Below are positions 1 through 7,188 of a stretch of DNA of 64,000 nucleotides, one piece after another (within the stretch, counting starts at the first letter, position 1; each line of letters begins with the position of its first letter). The position numbers were made by a program, and so were the translations under genes. The notes below the pieces were generated by a model. That model was not told where the DNA came from, made no database searches, and saw nothing but the letters and a program-made list of their open reading frames with translations. The stretch spans positions 7,093,501 to 7,157,500 of the forward strand of contig NZ_RBXO01000001.1 in NCBI RefSeq assembly GCF_003634935.1, read 5' to 3'. The DNA comes from Saccharothrix australiensis. GTDB taxonomy: Bacteria; Actinomycetota; Actinomycetes; Mycobacteriales; Pseudonocardiaceae.

Positions 1-2
1 CG

Positions 3-218
3 TCGCGGAGGGTGGCCTTCCTGTCCTGCGCGGTGGAGCTGGCGGGCGTGCTGGCGGTCGGCGGCGTCAGCGTCCTGGTGCCGTCGTGGTTCCCCGACGC
101 GACGGTGTGGTCCTCCTTCGGCGTCGGCTACGCGTTCATCCCGCTGGTGCTGCCCGTGCTGGGCCTGCTCTGGCTGCGGCGCACCGCGCCTCAGCCCGGC
201 AGCGGGACGAGCCGGTAG
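3..218 (+). CDS. C-terminal end of a membrane protein, probably a transporter (partial)
   Basis: This reading frame is already open at the left edge, so only the last 71 or so residues are visible and the start lies outside the window. They form two hydrophobic segments, one around LSCAVELAGVLAVGGVSVLV and one around FIPLVLPVLGLLWL, followed by a short basic tail (RRTAPQPGSGTSR). That shape fits the last two membrane helices of a multi-pass transporter such as an MFS permease, but no family motif is present. The stop overlaps the end of the convergent I36 inhibitor gene by 28 bp. Function is not assignable. Confidence 0.55.
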   Translation, partial: SRRVAFLSCAVELAGVLAVGGVSVLVPSWFPDATVWSSFGVGYAFIPLVLPVLGLLWLRRTAPQPGSGTSR

Positions 219-535
219 GACAGCGCGGTCGTGTCCGGGATGTCGTCGTAGACGTAGGCCACGTGGTCGGTGCACGACGTGTCCGAGTACAGGCCCAGCC
301 CCGAGCCGTCGCCGAACCCGCGCGCGGCCGAGCGGGCGGTGGTGAAGCCCAGCGCGCTCACCGGGTAGCAGCCCCAGTCCGGCGGCACGACCGCCTTGGT
401 GCCGCCGTACTGCGTGGCGGAGAACAGGCAGTAGGCGCCCTCCTCGCAGTGCGGCCCGACCTCGGCGCCCGCCGGCGCCGCGCCGAGCAGTCCCGCCGTG
501 AGCACCACCGCGCCGACGATGGCGATCCGCTTCAT
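191..535 (-). CDS. Secreted peptidase inhibitor family I36 protein
   Basis: A 114-residue exported protein. A signal peptide (MKRIAIVGAVVLTAGLLGAAPAGA) should be cleaved near residue 24. The mature part is a small Cys-containing domain with HCEEGAYCLFSATQYGG, then GCYPV and TSCTD. The pattern CLF-x(4)-Y-x-G is typical of the I36 family (SMPI, the Streptomyces metalloproteinase inhibitor), which has a beta-gamma-crystallin fold. The start codon ATG overlaps the stop of the upstream MarR gene as ATGA, so the two are probably translated from one transcript. Family membership is fairly secure; the target protease is unknown. Confidence 0.8.
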   Translation of the reverse strand: MKRIAIVGAVVLTAGLLGAAPAGAEVGPHCEEGAYCLFSATQYGGTKAVVPPDWGCYPVSALGFTTARSAARGFGDGSGLGLYSDTSCTDHVAYVYDDIPDTTALSYRLVPLPG

Positions 536-1080
536 GTCGTCCCCCTCCGTGCAGTCGGCTGATCACCCTCACCCTGCCGGCTTCGGTCGCGCGTGTCGCC
601 GAGTGATTCCAGGACGGTCCGCAAGGTGTCCGCGAGGGTGCGCCGATCGGCGGGACCCAGTGCGGCGAGCAGCCGATCCTCGGTGGCGAGGTGGTCCGGC
701 AGCGCCCGGTCGACCAGCTCGCGGCCGGCGTCGGTCAGCGCCACGACGACGCCCCGGCCGTCGACCTCGCTGGGCGTCCGCGCGACGAGGCCGCGCGCCT
801 CCAGCCGGTCGAGCCGCTGGGTGATCGCGCCGGAGGTGACCATCGAGGAGCGCATCAGCTCGGTCGGCGTCAGGTGGTGGGGCGGCGCGGCGCGGCGCAG
901 GGTCGCGAGGACGTCGAACGAGGCGCGGTCCAGCCCGTGCCGGGCGAACGTGCGGCCCAGCTCGCCGTCGGCCAGGCGCGCGAGCCTGGACAGCCGCCCG
1001 ATCACCGCCATCGGGGAGACGTCCAGGTCAGGGCGTTGGTCGCGCCACTGGTCCAGCACGAGGTCGACGTGGTCCGGCAT
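532..1080 (-). CDS. MarR-family transcriptional regulator
   Basis: A 182-residue winged-helix regulator. The core ASFDVLATLRRAAPPHHLTPTELMRSS, SGAITQRLDRLEARGLV and the wing RTPSEVDGRGVVVALTDAGRELVD is the standard MarR fold, with the DxRG-type wing motif. The C-terminal 20 residues are a basic low-complexity tail. It is divergent from an EamA exporter across a 67-bp gap that holds repeated operator-like elements, so it probably represses both itself and the exporter and is released by a small phenolic or drug-like ligand. The last codon overlaps the start of the I36 inhibitor. ATG at 1080 lies 8 nt from a TAAGGT -10 element and has no Shine-Dalgarno site. Confidence 0.9.
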   Translation of the reverse strand: MPDHVDLVLDQWRDQRPDLDVSPMAVIGRLSRLARLADGELGRTFARHGLDRASFDVLATLRRAAPPHHLTPTELMRSSMVTSGAITQRLDRLEARGLVARTPSEVDGRGVVVALTDAGRELVDRALPDHLATEDRLLAALGPADRRTLADTLRTVLESLGDTRDRSRQGEGDQPTARRGTT

Positions 1081-1087
1081 GGTGGCA

Positions 1088-1134
1088 TACCTTAGCGGTG
1101 AGAGACATCACCGGCCCATTACCTTAGCGGTGAG
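1088..1134. promoter_or_regulatory. Duplicated 15-bp operator candidate between MarR and the exporter
   Basis: TACCTTAGCGGTGAG occurs twice in direct orientation, at 1088-1102 and 1120-1134, 32 bp apart (about three helical turns). Copy 1 covers the likely -10 of the MarR gene (TAAGGT on the minus strand, 1089-1094). Copy 2 ends 1 bp before the likely -10 of the exporter gene. A GGTGA/TCACC inverted pair (1097-1101, 1108-1112) links copy 1 to the spacer. The placement is what an autorepressing MarR divergon needs. Binding itself is inference. Confidence 0.7.
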
Positions 1135-1135
1135 C

Positions 1136-1155
1136 TAGTTTGACTTAGTGCTAAG
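1136..1155 (+). promoter_or_regulatory. Leaderless promoter -10 and CTTAG/CTAAG palindrome at the exporter start
   Basis: TAGTTT (1136-1141) matches TANNNT and sits 6 nt before the GTG start at 1148, so the mRNA should begin at or next to the start codon. The perfect inverted repeat CTTAG-TG-CTAAG (1144-1155) straddles the GTG and shares CTTAG with the duplicated 15-bp motif just upstream. It may be a third repressor contact. Confidence 0.6.
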
Positions 1156-2059
1156 CAACCGGCTCCTCACCGCGCTGGCCCCGGCCGTCTGGGGCACGAC
1201 GTACTTCGTCACCACCGAGTACCTGCCGCCGGGCCGCCCGCTGCTGGCCGCCCTGCTCCGGGCGCTGCCGGCGGGCCTGCTGCTGCTCGCGGTCACCCGG
1301 CGGCTGCCGTCCGGCGACTGGTGGTGGCGGTCGCTGCTGCTCGGCGCGCTGAACATCGGCGCGTTCCTGCCGCTGCTGTTCCTGGCCGCCTACCGGCTGC
1401 CGGGCGGGGTGGCGGCGACCGTCGGCGCGGTGCAGCCGCTGGTGGTCGCCGGCCTCGCCGCCGCGCTGCTCGGGCAGCGGATGACGATCCGGGTGGCGCT
1501 CGCGGCGATCGCGGGCGTGGCCGGGGTGAGCCTGCTCGTGCTGCGCGCCGACGCCCGGCTCGACTGGCTCGGCGTCGCGGCGGCGCTCGGCGGCGCGACC
1601 GTGATGGCGGCCGGGACCGTGCTCGGCAAGCGGTGGGGCTCCCCCGCACCGCCGCTGGCCATGACGGGCTGGCAGCTCATCGCGGGCGGCGTGCTGCTGC
1701 TGCCGGTCGCGCTGCTGGTGGAGGGCGCTCCGCCGGCGCTGTCGCCGACGAACGTCGCCGGCTACGCGTTCCTCGCGACCGTCGGCGGCGCGGCCTCCTA
1801 CACCCTGTGGTTCCGGGGTGTCGGGCTGCTCGCGGCCACCGAGGTGACGTTCCTCGGGCTGCTCAGCCCGGTGGTCGCGACCGCCGTCGGGTGGCTCGCG
1901 CTGGACCAGGGCCTGACCGCGGCGCAGGCGCTCGGCGCCGTCGTCGTCCTCACCGCGCTGGTCGTGGCACAACTGCCGGGACGGGCGACCGCCGCGGGGC
2001 ACCGGGTCCGGCCAGGCCGGGGCAACACCTCGGCCCCCGGCGGCAACGAACGGGCATGA
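1148..2059 (+). CDS. EamA/DMT-superfamily membrane exporter
   Basis: A 303-residue protein with ten predicted hydrophobic helices arranged as two EamA repeats (about residues 5-135 and 140-275). It opens with LAPAVWGTTYFVTTEYLPPG, the usual N-terminal EamA signature, and has the second-repeat pattern WQLIAGGVLLLPVALL. Such proteins are secondary carriers for metabolites or drugs; YdcZ/RhaT-type members export amino acids and other small molecules. The divergent MarR gene and shared repeated operator suggest ligand-induced efflux. The GTG start is preceded by a -10 element at leaderless distance. The C-terminal 25 residues are polar. The stop overlaps the start of a sigma-factor pseudogene as ATGA. 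Confidence 0.88.
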   Translation: MLSNRLLTALAPAVWGTTYFVTTEYLPPGRPLLAALLRALPAGLLLLAVTRRLPSGDWWWRSLLLGALNIGAFLPLLFLAAYRLPGGVAATVGAVQPLVVAGLAAALLGQRMTIRVALAAIAGVAGVSLLVLRADARLDWLGVAAALGGATVMAAGTVLGKRWGSPAPPLAMTGWQLIAGGVLLLPVALLVEGAPPALSPTNVAGYAFLATVGGAASYTLWFRGVGLLAATEVTFLGLLSPVVATAVGWLALDQGLTAAQALGAVVVLTALVVAQLPGRATAAGHRVRPGRGNTSAPGGNERA

Positions 2060-2354
2060 CGACCGAAGACCCCGACGACCGCGCGCTGTGGTCCCAGGCC
2101 GCGGCGGCAGTGGGTCTGCCTTCGACGTCTGTTCGACCGGCACGCCGAAGGCGGTCTACAACCACTGCTTCCGGCTCACGGCGTCGTGGGCCGCCGCCGA
2201 GGACCACCTCCAGAACACGTTCCCGGTGGCGTGGCGCAAGCGGGCCAGGAGGGCAGTGCAGGCGATGCGACTCGGCGAGGATCGCCCGTCGGTGGCGTCC
2301 AGGGTCCCGGTCATCCGGGCAAGCTACCGGGGAATCCACGGCGGACGGCCCTGA
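2056..2354 (+). pseudogene. ECF sigma factor remnant (frameshifted and truncated)
   Basis: An ATG at 2056, overlapping the exporter stop, opens with TEDPDDRALWSQAAA, a typical ECF sigma-factor N-terminus. The frame is then lost. From about 2120 another frame reads AFD followed by a garbled stretch, then AVYNHCFRLTASWAAAEDH and LQNTFPVAWRKRAR, which is clearly sigma-70 region 2. Between them the DNA still reads LFDRHAE in a third frame, so compensating small indels separated the pieces. Region 4 is absent: after 2270 the sequence is unrelated and runs into the next gene. The ATGA overlap implies the intact ancestor was co-translated with the exporter. Confidence 0.8.
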
Positions 2355-2394
2355 TCACCGCGAAGTCTCCCTTCAACGGTCCGGGCGCACGGCC

Positions 2395-2400
2395 TAGCCT
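2395..2400 (+). promoter_or_regulatory. Leaderless -10 element for the LLM oxidoreductase
   Basis: TAGCCT fits TANNNT and lies 7 nt before the GTG at 2408. No Shine-Dalgarno sequence is present, which supports GTG 2408 as the start over the upstream part of the open frame. Confidence 0.5.
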
Positions 2401-2407
2401 GGTCCTC

Positions 2408-3238
2408 GTGCTGATCGGTGTGAACGTCCCGAACTTCGGCCCCGGCACCACGCCGGGCGTGTTGCGCGACTGGGCGCGGACCGTCGAGGGGCTGGGTTTC
2501 GACCTGCTGATGGTGTCCGACCACGTGGTCCTGACACCCGACGTGACCGCGCAGTACCCCGCGCCGTTCTACGAGCCGTTCACGACGCTGTCGTGGTTGG
2601 CCGGGGTGACCGAACGAATCACGTTGGGCACCACCGTCCTGATCGCGCCGTACCGGCACCCGCTGCTGGTCGCGCGGATGGCGGCGAACCTGGCGCAGCT
2701 GAGCGGCGGCCGGTTCGTGCTCGGCGTCGGGGTCGGGTGGGCGCGGCAGGAGTTCGCGGCGCTCGGCGTCCACTTCGGACAGCGGGGCAAGCTCACCGAC
2801 GAGCTGATCACGGCGGTGCGCGCCGCGTGGGCGGACGACGGCGACTACGGCGCGGGGCGGATACCGGTCTGGGTCGGCGGGCACAGCGACGCCGCGCTGC
2901 GCCGCGCGGTCCGGCTCGGCGACGCCTGGCACAGCCTGCGGCTCACCCACGCGCAGTGGGAGGACGCGTTGTCCCGACTGGAGAACATCGCCGCCCAGGA
3001 GCGGAAACCGTTGCCCGACCTGACTCCCCGCATCCTGCTCCGGCTCACCGACCGGCCGCCTGCCGACCGCCGGATGGGCGAGGGCACCCTCGACCAGGTC
3101 GTCGGCGACCTGGCGTCGTTGCGGGCGCGGGGAGCGCGGGCCGTGGTGCTCGACCCGTTCGCGGGCGACCCCGACGAGACGCTGCACCCGGAAGCGGCCT
3201 GGCACGCGCTGGCCGCGGTGCGGAAGGAGTTCCGGTGA
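2408..3238 (+). CDS. LLM-class (F420/FMN-dependent) oxidoreductase
   Basis: A 276-residue TIM-barrel oxidoreductase of the luciferase-like monooxygenase superfamily. Visible landmarks are GVNVPNFGPGTTP at the N-terminus, FDLLMVSDHVV, ITLGTTVLIAPYRHPLLVAR, LSGGRFVLGVGVGWARQEF (the LLM signature) and IPVWVGGHSDAALRRAVRLGD. The GVGVGW signature and IPVWVGG are common in F420-dependent actinobacterial members, so F420 is the likelier cofactor. The substrate cannot be read. The GTG start was chosen because it begins strand 1 of the barrel and has a -10 at leaderless distance. The stop overlaps the deaminase start (GTGA), so the two are probably co-expressed. Confidence 0.85.
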   Translation: MLIGVNVPNFGPGTTPGVLRDWARTVEGLGFDLLMVSDHVVLTPDVTAQYPAPFYEPFTTLSWLAGVTERITLGTTVLIAPYRHPLLVARMAANLAQLSGGRFVLGVGVGWARQEFAALGVHFGQRGKLTDELITAVRAAWADDGDYGAGRIPVWVGGHSDAALRRAVRLGDAWHSLRLTHAQWEDALSRLENIAAQERKPLPDLTPRILLRLTDRPPADRRMGEGTLDQVVGDLASLRARGARAVVLDPFAGDPDETLHPEAAWHALAAVRKEFR

Positions 3239-3651
3239 ACGACGACCACCTGCGCCGCGCCATCGCGCTGGCCGCCGAGGCCCGCGCGGGCGGCAACCCG
3301 CCGTTCGGGTCCCTGCTCGTGGGTCCGGACGGGACGGTGCTCGCGGAGGAGCGCAATTCGAGCCGCACCGACGACGACATCACCGCCCACCCGGAGTTGA
3401 AGCTCGCCCGCTGGGCGGCCCGCGAGCTCGACGCCCGCACCGCGGCGGGCACGACGATGTACACCAGCTGCGAGCCGTGCGGGATGTGCGCGGGCGCGCT
3501 CGCCAGGTCGGGGCTCGGGCGCGTGGTGTTCGCCCTGTCCGCCGGGCAGCTCGACGGCCTCCGGTCCGGCGGCGGGTTCCCGCCGGTGCCCACCGAGGGG
3601 CCGGCCCTGTTCGAGGAGGCCCGCGTGCCGGTGGAGGGCTACTATTCGTGA
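3235..3651 (+). CDS. Nucleoside/tRNA-adenosine-type deaminase (CMP/dCMP deaminase fold)
   Basis: A 138-residue zinc deaminase. The zinc site is formed by HPE (in DITAHPELKLARW, replacing the usual HAE) and the two cysteines of TSCEPCGMCAGAL. The N-terminus LRRAIALAAEARAGGNPPFGSLLVGPDGTVLAEERN is typical of the guanine deaminase/TadA-like branch. Free nucleobase or nucleoside deamination is more likely than tRNA editing, because the partner is a metabolic oxidoreductase and not a translation gene. The start GTG overlaps the preceding stop by 4 bp. The exact substrate is uncertain. Confidence 0.85.
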   Translation: MNDDHLRRAIALAAEARAGGNPPFGSLLVGPDGTVLAEERNSSRTDDDITAHPELKLARWAARELDARTAAGTTMYTSCEPCGMCAGALARSGLGRVVFALSAGQLDGLRSGGGFPPVPTEGPALFEEARVPVEGYYS

Positions 3652-3656
3652 CGATC

Positions 3657-3683
3657 GCCGATCGATGATTCGCGCGAATCGGC
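3657..3683. repeat. Nested inverted repeat after the deaminase gene
   Basis: GCCGAT (3657-3662) pairs with ATCGGC (3678-3683), and between them GATTCGCGCGAATC (3667-3680) is a perfect 14-bp palindrome. It lies 6 bp after the deaminase stop and could act as a terminator or a regulator site. The following 100 bp are unusually AT-rich for this window. Confidence 0.45.
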
Positions 3684-3851
3684 GCACCGATCAGGATATT
3701 CCAGGGCAATGCCCCAAGTAAGACGGCGGCATCCCCCGATGGAATGACCAGCCATCAAACAATGGAGTGAAAAGCCACCCTATTACGGTCGGTCCCGCCC
3801 GGCGCGCTGCCACCATGACCCTCGGCCGAGGGGGAGAGGTGGGGTTCCCGC

Positions 3852-4601
3852 GTGGCGACGGAGATCGTGTGCTCGTTCGCCGAATTGGACGTGCTCGGCG
3901 AGGCCCTGCGGGTCGACGTGCGGCGCTTCCCGTTCCGAATCGACCACCACGGGACGACGCGGGACGAGCGCGCGGGCGCGATGGCCGCGGCGCACCGGGA
4001 CCTCCGCGCCCGCGGCCTCGTGCGGGACGGGCGGTTCGCGCCCGAGCTGGTCGAGGCGCTGCGCCTGTTCGGCACCGGCCGCACGGCGGTCGCCCTGGTC
4101 GGCACGGCGGGCGACGACCGGGCGGTGGCGCTGGCCGTGGCCGACGAGCGGGGCGCGGTGCTGGCCGTCCAGCGCGGCGAGGCGGTCGAGTTCCGGCCGT
4201 GCCACCCGTCGACCGTCGTGCGCGCCCTGGTGGACCTGCTGCCGCCGCTGCGGCCCGGACCGGGCTCGTCGGTCACCGTGTCGGACGCGTCCGCGCCCAT
4301 CCGGCCGGTGGACGAGGACTTCTCCGAGTTCCGGTTCACCACCCGGCTGAGGGCCGCCGCGCCGTCCACGCGGGCCGTGGTCGAGGAGATCCTCCGCCGC
4401 CCGCGGCTGGGCGCGGGCTACTTCGCCGTGCGCTCGGGCGGCGTCGACCTCGGCACCCTCACCTACCTGGACACCGACGCGGGCCGGTACGCCGTGATAC
4501 CGGCGGCCGACCGGAACGGCGTGCTGTCGGCCACCTACACGCCCGCCGACCAGGGCGCGCTGGGCAGGCACCTGACCCGGCTGCTGGGCCCGCCGGGATG
4601 A
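3852..4601 (+). CDS. EspG-family ESX (type VII secretion) chaperone, module 1
   Basis: A 249-residue cytosolic protein of the EspG family, which binds PE/PPE heterodimers and keeps the PPE tip soluble until delivery to the ESX machine. The pattern CSFAELDVLGEALRVDVRRFPFRI at the N-terminus, the central block ALVGTAGDDRAVALAVADERGAVLAVQRG and the C-terminal GAGYFAVRSGGVDLGTLTYLDTDAGRYAV with ATYTPADQGALGRHLTRLL are characteristic. It heads a same-strand group with a small helical protein, a DUF3558 lipoprotein and a PPE-like protein, which it probably serves. A paralogue lies at 50125-50889 in the second ESX group. Confidence 0.85.
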   Translation: MATEIVCSFAELDVLGEALRVDVRRFPFRIDHHGTTRDERAGAMAAAHRDLRARGLVRDGRFAPELVEALRLFGTGRTAVALVGTAGDDRAVALAVADERGAVLAVQRGEAVEFRPCHPSTVVRALVDLLPPLRPGPGSSVTVSDASAPIRPVDEDFSEFRFTTRLRAAAPSTRAVVEEILRRPRLGAGYFAVRSGGVDLGTLTYLDTDAGRYAVIPAADRNGVLSATYTPADQGALGRHLTRLLGPPG

Positions 4602-4665
4602 CGCGGGGCACGCACGTCGGCGGCACCGGCGCACCGGGACGACACCTCCTCGGAAGGAGACCAGC

Positions 4666-5073
4666 ATGGCGGCAGGCGGGTTGGCGGGCGGCGTCAGCGG
4701 CATGTCCACCGCGGTCGAGAGGTTCCAGGCGGCCACCGCGGCCGGGTTCACCATCAGCCGGGACGGTGGCGCGGCGCTCATCGCGGCCATCGACGACATG
4801 CTCCAGGGCACCGAGGAGGCCCTGGCCGGCGCGCACTTCCTCAGCCGGCAACCACCGCTGGGCACGACGCCTGCGGCGGAGGTCTACAAGCCGTTCCTCG
4901 CGTCCATCGCCGCCGACTCGGACCAGGGCTTCATCCCCGCGGTGCTGAAGCTCCAGGACGACCTGACCCGGCTGCGCGCCAACGTGGCGGAGGCGATGGG
5001 CCTCTACTGGTCCACCGACGAGGACCGCGCGCACGGCCTGGACGCCATCGGCGGCACCACCCACAGCGCCTGA
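4666..5073 (+). CDS. Small helical ESX-associated protein (PE/WXG100-like partner), module 1
   Basis: A 135-residue, almost entirely helical protein without a signal peptide or membrane segment. It has a good Shine-Dalgarno site (GGAAGGAG) before ATG 4666. The central PPLGTTPAAE is echoed as APLGANPVGD in the 146-residue protein of the second ESX group (47955-48395), and both are followed by a long amphipathic helix of similar length. I infer these are the PE-like partners of the PPE-domain proteins encoded nearby. No WxG motif is present in this protein. Position between EspG and PPE genes is the main support. Confidence 0.65.
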   Translation: MAAGGLAGGVSGMSTAVERFQAATAAGFTISRDGGAALIAAIDDMLQGTEEALAGAHFLSRQPPLGTTPAAEVYKPFLASIAADSDQGFIPAVLKLQDDLTRLRANVAEAMGLYWSTDEDRAHGLDAIGGTTHSA

Positions 5074-5089
5074 CCGACCGGGAGCACCT

Positions 5090-5659
5090 GTGAACCCTCG
5101 ACCCAGCCTGGCCCTGCTGCTGACCGCGCTGCTCGCGGTCACGGCGTGCGGCGACCCGGTGTCCGGCGCCGCCCGGCGCGCGTCCACCACGACGACCGGC
5201 GGCACACCCGGCGGGGTGACCACGAGCCCGTCCGGCGGGGTCTCCCCGAGCCCGTCGGGCGGCCCGACCGGCTCGCTGGACACCACCGACCCGTGCGCCC
5301 TGATCACCAGGGCGGAGGCCGAGCAGGCCCTCGGCCCGCTCCGCAAGGAGCCCAAGGCCGGCGAGCTGGGCGGCGCGCGGACCTGCTCGTTCGCGCCCAG
5401 GACCGCCACGTTCCTGATCGGCATCCGGACCACCGTCGGGCTGGCCGGCGTGCAGCCCGACGGCGGCGTGCTCTCCGACGTGACCATCGGCGACCGACCG
5501 GCGAAGGAGCTGCTGGGCGTGACCCGCAGCTGCGGCGTCTACCTGGGCGTCTCCGACTCCTCGCGGGTCGACGTGGTGCTCAACGCGACGAGCAGCGGCG
5601 AGGAGCCCTGCCCGCTCGCGCGGCGGATCGCCGAGCTGGTCGAACCGAGGTTGCCGTGA
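5090..5659 (+). CDS. DUF3558-family lipoprotein
   Basis: A 189-residue lipoprotein. The signal peptide ends in the lipobox VTAC, giving an acylated Cys20. A 45-residue Ser/Thr/Gly/Pro linker follows, then a compact domain from DPCALITRAEAEQALGPL to LARRIAELVEPRLP, which is the DUF3558 pattern (DPCALLT..EA...LG) common in Pseudonocardiales. Two cysteine pairs are possible (DPC with RTC; RSC with EPC). It is sandwiched inside the ESX module and its stop overlaps the PPE-like gene start (GTGA), so it may act on the outer membrane face in ESX substrate handling. The function is unproven. Confidence 0.82.
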   Translation: MNPRPSLALLLTALLAVTACGDPVSGAARRASTTTTGGTPGGVTTSPSGGVSPSPSGGPTGSLDTTDPCALITRAEAEQALGPLRKEPKAGELGGARTCSFAPRTATFLIGIRTTVGLAGVQPDGGVLSDVTIGDRPAKELLGVTRSCGVYLGVSDSSRVDVVLNATSSGEEPCPLARRIAELVEPRLP

Positions 5660-7155
5660 CCGGGCGGGGAGGGCACGGGGAGGCGGGGCAGGGCGCTCCG
5701 GGCCGGCCGGCCGACGTCTACCAGCGCTACGACCTGGAGCGGCACGGCGAGAGCCGGACCGGACGGCAGCTGCGGGAGCAGGTCGAGCAGGAGCACCGGG
5801 AGCAGTACGGGCCGTTCGCGCCGTTCGTCGCCGGGCCGGGTGACGAACGGGTGGACGACCTGCTCGACCGCCAGGCGGCGCAGCTGAGGGCGGGGGTGCT
5901 GACGCGCTCCGCGCCGGCCGGCCCCGCCGTGCACTACCTCGGCATCCCGCACCAGCGGCTCTACGACGGCGTGCACCAGGGCGTCGACCCGGCCGTGGTG
6001 GGTGACATGGGCGCGCTGTGGACCGACCTGGGCAACCGGCTGGCGACGTTCCACCAGGCCATCGCGTCCGCGATCACCACCAGCGAGGCGGACTGGGAGG
6101 GCGAGGCGGGTGACCGCGCGCGGCGGTCGCTGGCGGAGCTGGGCAACCGCGCCGGCGAGACGGGTGTCTCGGCGCAGCTGGCGGGCACGCTGTTCACGCA
6201 GCAGTCGAGGGCGTTGGCGGACGCCAAGAACGCCGTCCCGCCGCCACCCGCCGAGGTGTTCGACGTGGACGCCGCGAGCGAGCGGCTGATGCGGATCACC
6301 GACCCGGTCCAGCTCGCCCGGCAGGCCGCCGCCGACCGCGCGGTGTTCGAGCAGCAGGAGCGGGACCACCGGGAAGCGGCGCGGGTGATCGAGCTGTACG
6401 ACCGGACCGTGGCGCAGACGGCGGCGGCGCAGCCCGCGTTCGCGCCGGCGCCGACCGCGCCGCGCCAACCGGAGGAGCCGCCGCGCCCCACCCCGCCGCG
6501 CGCGGACGACCCGGTCGCGCCGCGCCCCGCGCCGCCGCCGGTCGTCGACGGCACCACCAAGACGTCCACGTCCCGCCCGGCCACCCGCCCTGGTCCGTCC
6601 ACTGTGGACACCCAGGGCGTCGGTCCGGGCGGCGGCACGACGCAGACCAGCGGCACCGGGAGCGCGTACGCGCCGCTGCCCGCCGCGCGGACCGGTCCGG
6701 GCGCGCCCCCGCCGGGCGGGCTGCCCGGCCCGAACCGGGGCGCGCCGGTAGCCGGCCGCACCGGTGGCGGTCCGGGCGGCCGGGCGAGCGGCGGCGGGGC
6801 GGGCGGCGGCCGGGTCGGCGGCGGCGGTCTCGGCGGCACGGGCGGTCCCGGCGTCGGGCCCGGTGGCGCGGCGGCGGCCAGGGGTCTCGGCGCGGGCGGC
6901 AGGACCGGCATCGGGCCCGGCGCGGGCTCCGGTGTCGCGCCGGGCGGCACCGGCGGTCGCGGCGGTGGCGGTGGCGGACGCGGTCCGGTCGGCGCGGGGA
7001 TGGCCGGGCTGGGCGGCGGCGTGCCGGGCCGGTCCCGCGACGAGGACGACATCGAGCACCAGACCCCGTCGTACCTGCTCGAACCCGACCCGGACGAGGT
7101 GTTCGGCGCGGGCGGCACGACGGCGCCGCCGGTCATCGGCGACTGGGACCGCTGA
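5656..7155 (+). CDS. PPE-domain-like ESX substrate with Gly-rich tail, module 1
   Basis: A 499-residue protein. Residues 90-275 form a helical domain with the WXG turn DWEGEAGDRARRSL (W147-G149) and the run HQRLYDGVHQGVDPAVVGDMGALW. The second-module protein at 48398 has the same pattern (HRELYDAVH...DP...EIGAEW), so the two are paralogues. Residues 280-470 are Pro-, then Gly-rich and low complexity. The C-terminus RDEDDIEHQTPSYLLEPDPDEVFG ending APPVIGDWDR is conserved in Pseudonocardiaceae PPE-like proteins. The start GTG overlaps the lipoprotein stop. It is probably secreted with the small helical protein encoded at 4666. Confidence 0.8.
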   Translation: MTGRGGHGEAGQGAPGRPADVYQRYDLERHGESRTGRQLREQVEQEHREQYGPFAPFVAGPGDERVDDLLDRQAAQLRAGVLTRSAPAGPAVHYLGIPHQRLYDGVHQGVDPAVVGDMGALWTDLGNRLATFHQAIASAITTSEADWEGEAGDRARRSLAELGNRAGETGVSAQLAGTLFTQQSRALADAKNAVPPPPAEVFDVDAASERLMRITDPVQLARQAAADRAVFEQQERDHREAARVIELYDRTVAQTAAAQPAFAPAPTAPRQPEEPPRPTPPRADDPVAPRPAPPPVVDGTTKTSTSRPATRPGPSTVDTQGVGPGGGTTQTSGTGSAYAPLPAARTGPGAPPPGGLPGPNRGAPVAGRTGGGPGGRASGGGAGGGRVGGGGLGGTGGPGVGPGGAAAARGLGAGGRTGIGPGAGSGVAPGGTGGRGGGGGGRGPVGAGMAGLGGGVPGRSRDEDDIEHQTPSYLLEPDPDEVFGAGGTTAPPVIGDWDR

Positions 7156-7188
7156 GCCGCTCACCGCCCACACCGGACTCCGCGTGGT

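Noticed and set aside
6700..7030. GGC/GGT-rich stretch as a noncoding repeat
   Set aside because: It is the Gly-rich tail of the PPE-like protein; the same occurs at 49600-49990 in its paralogue.
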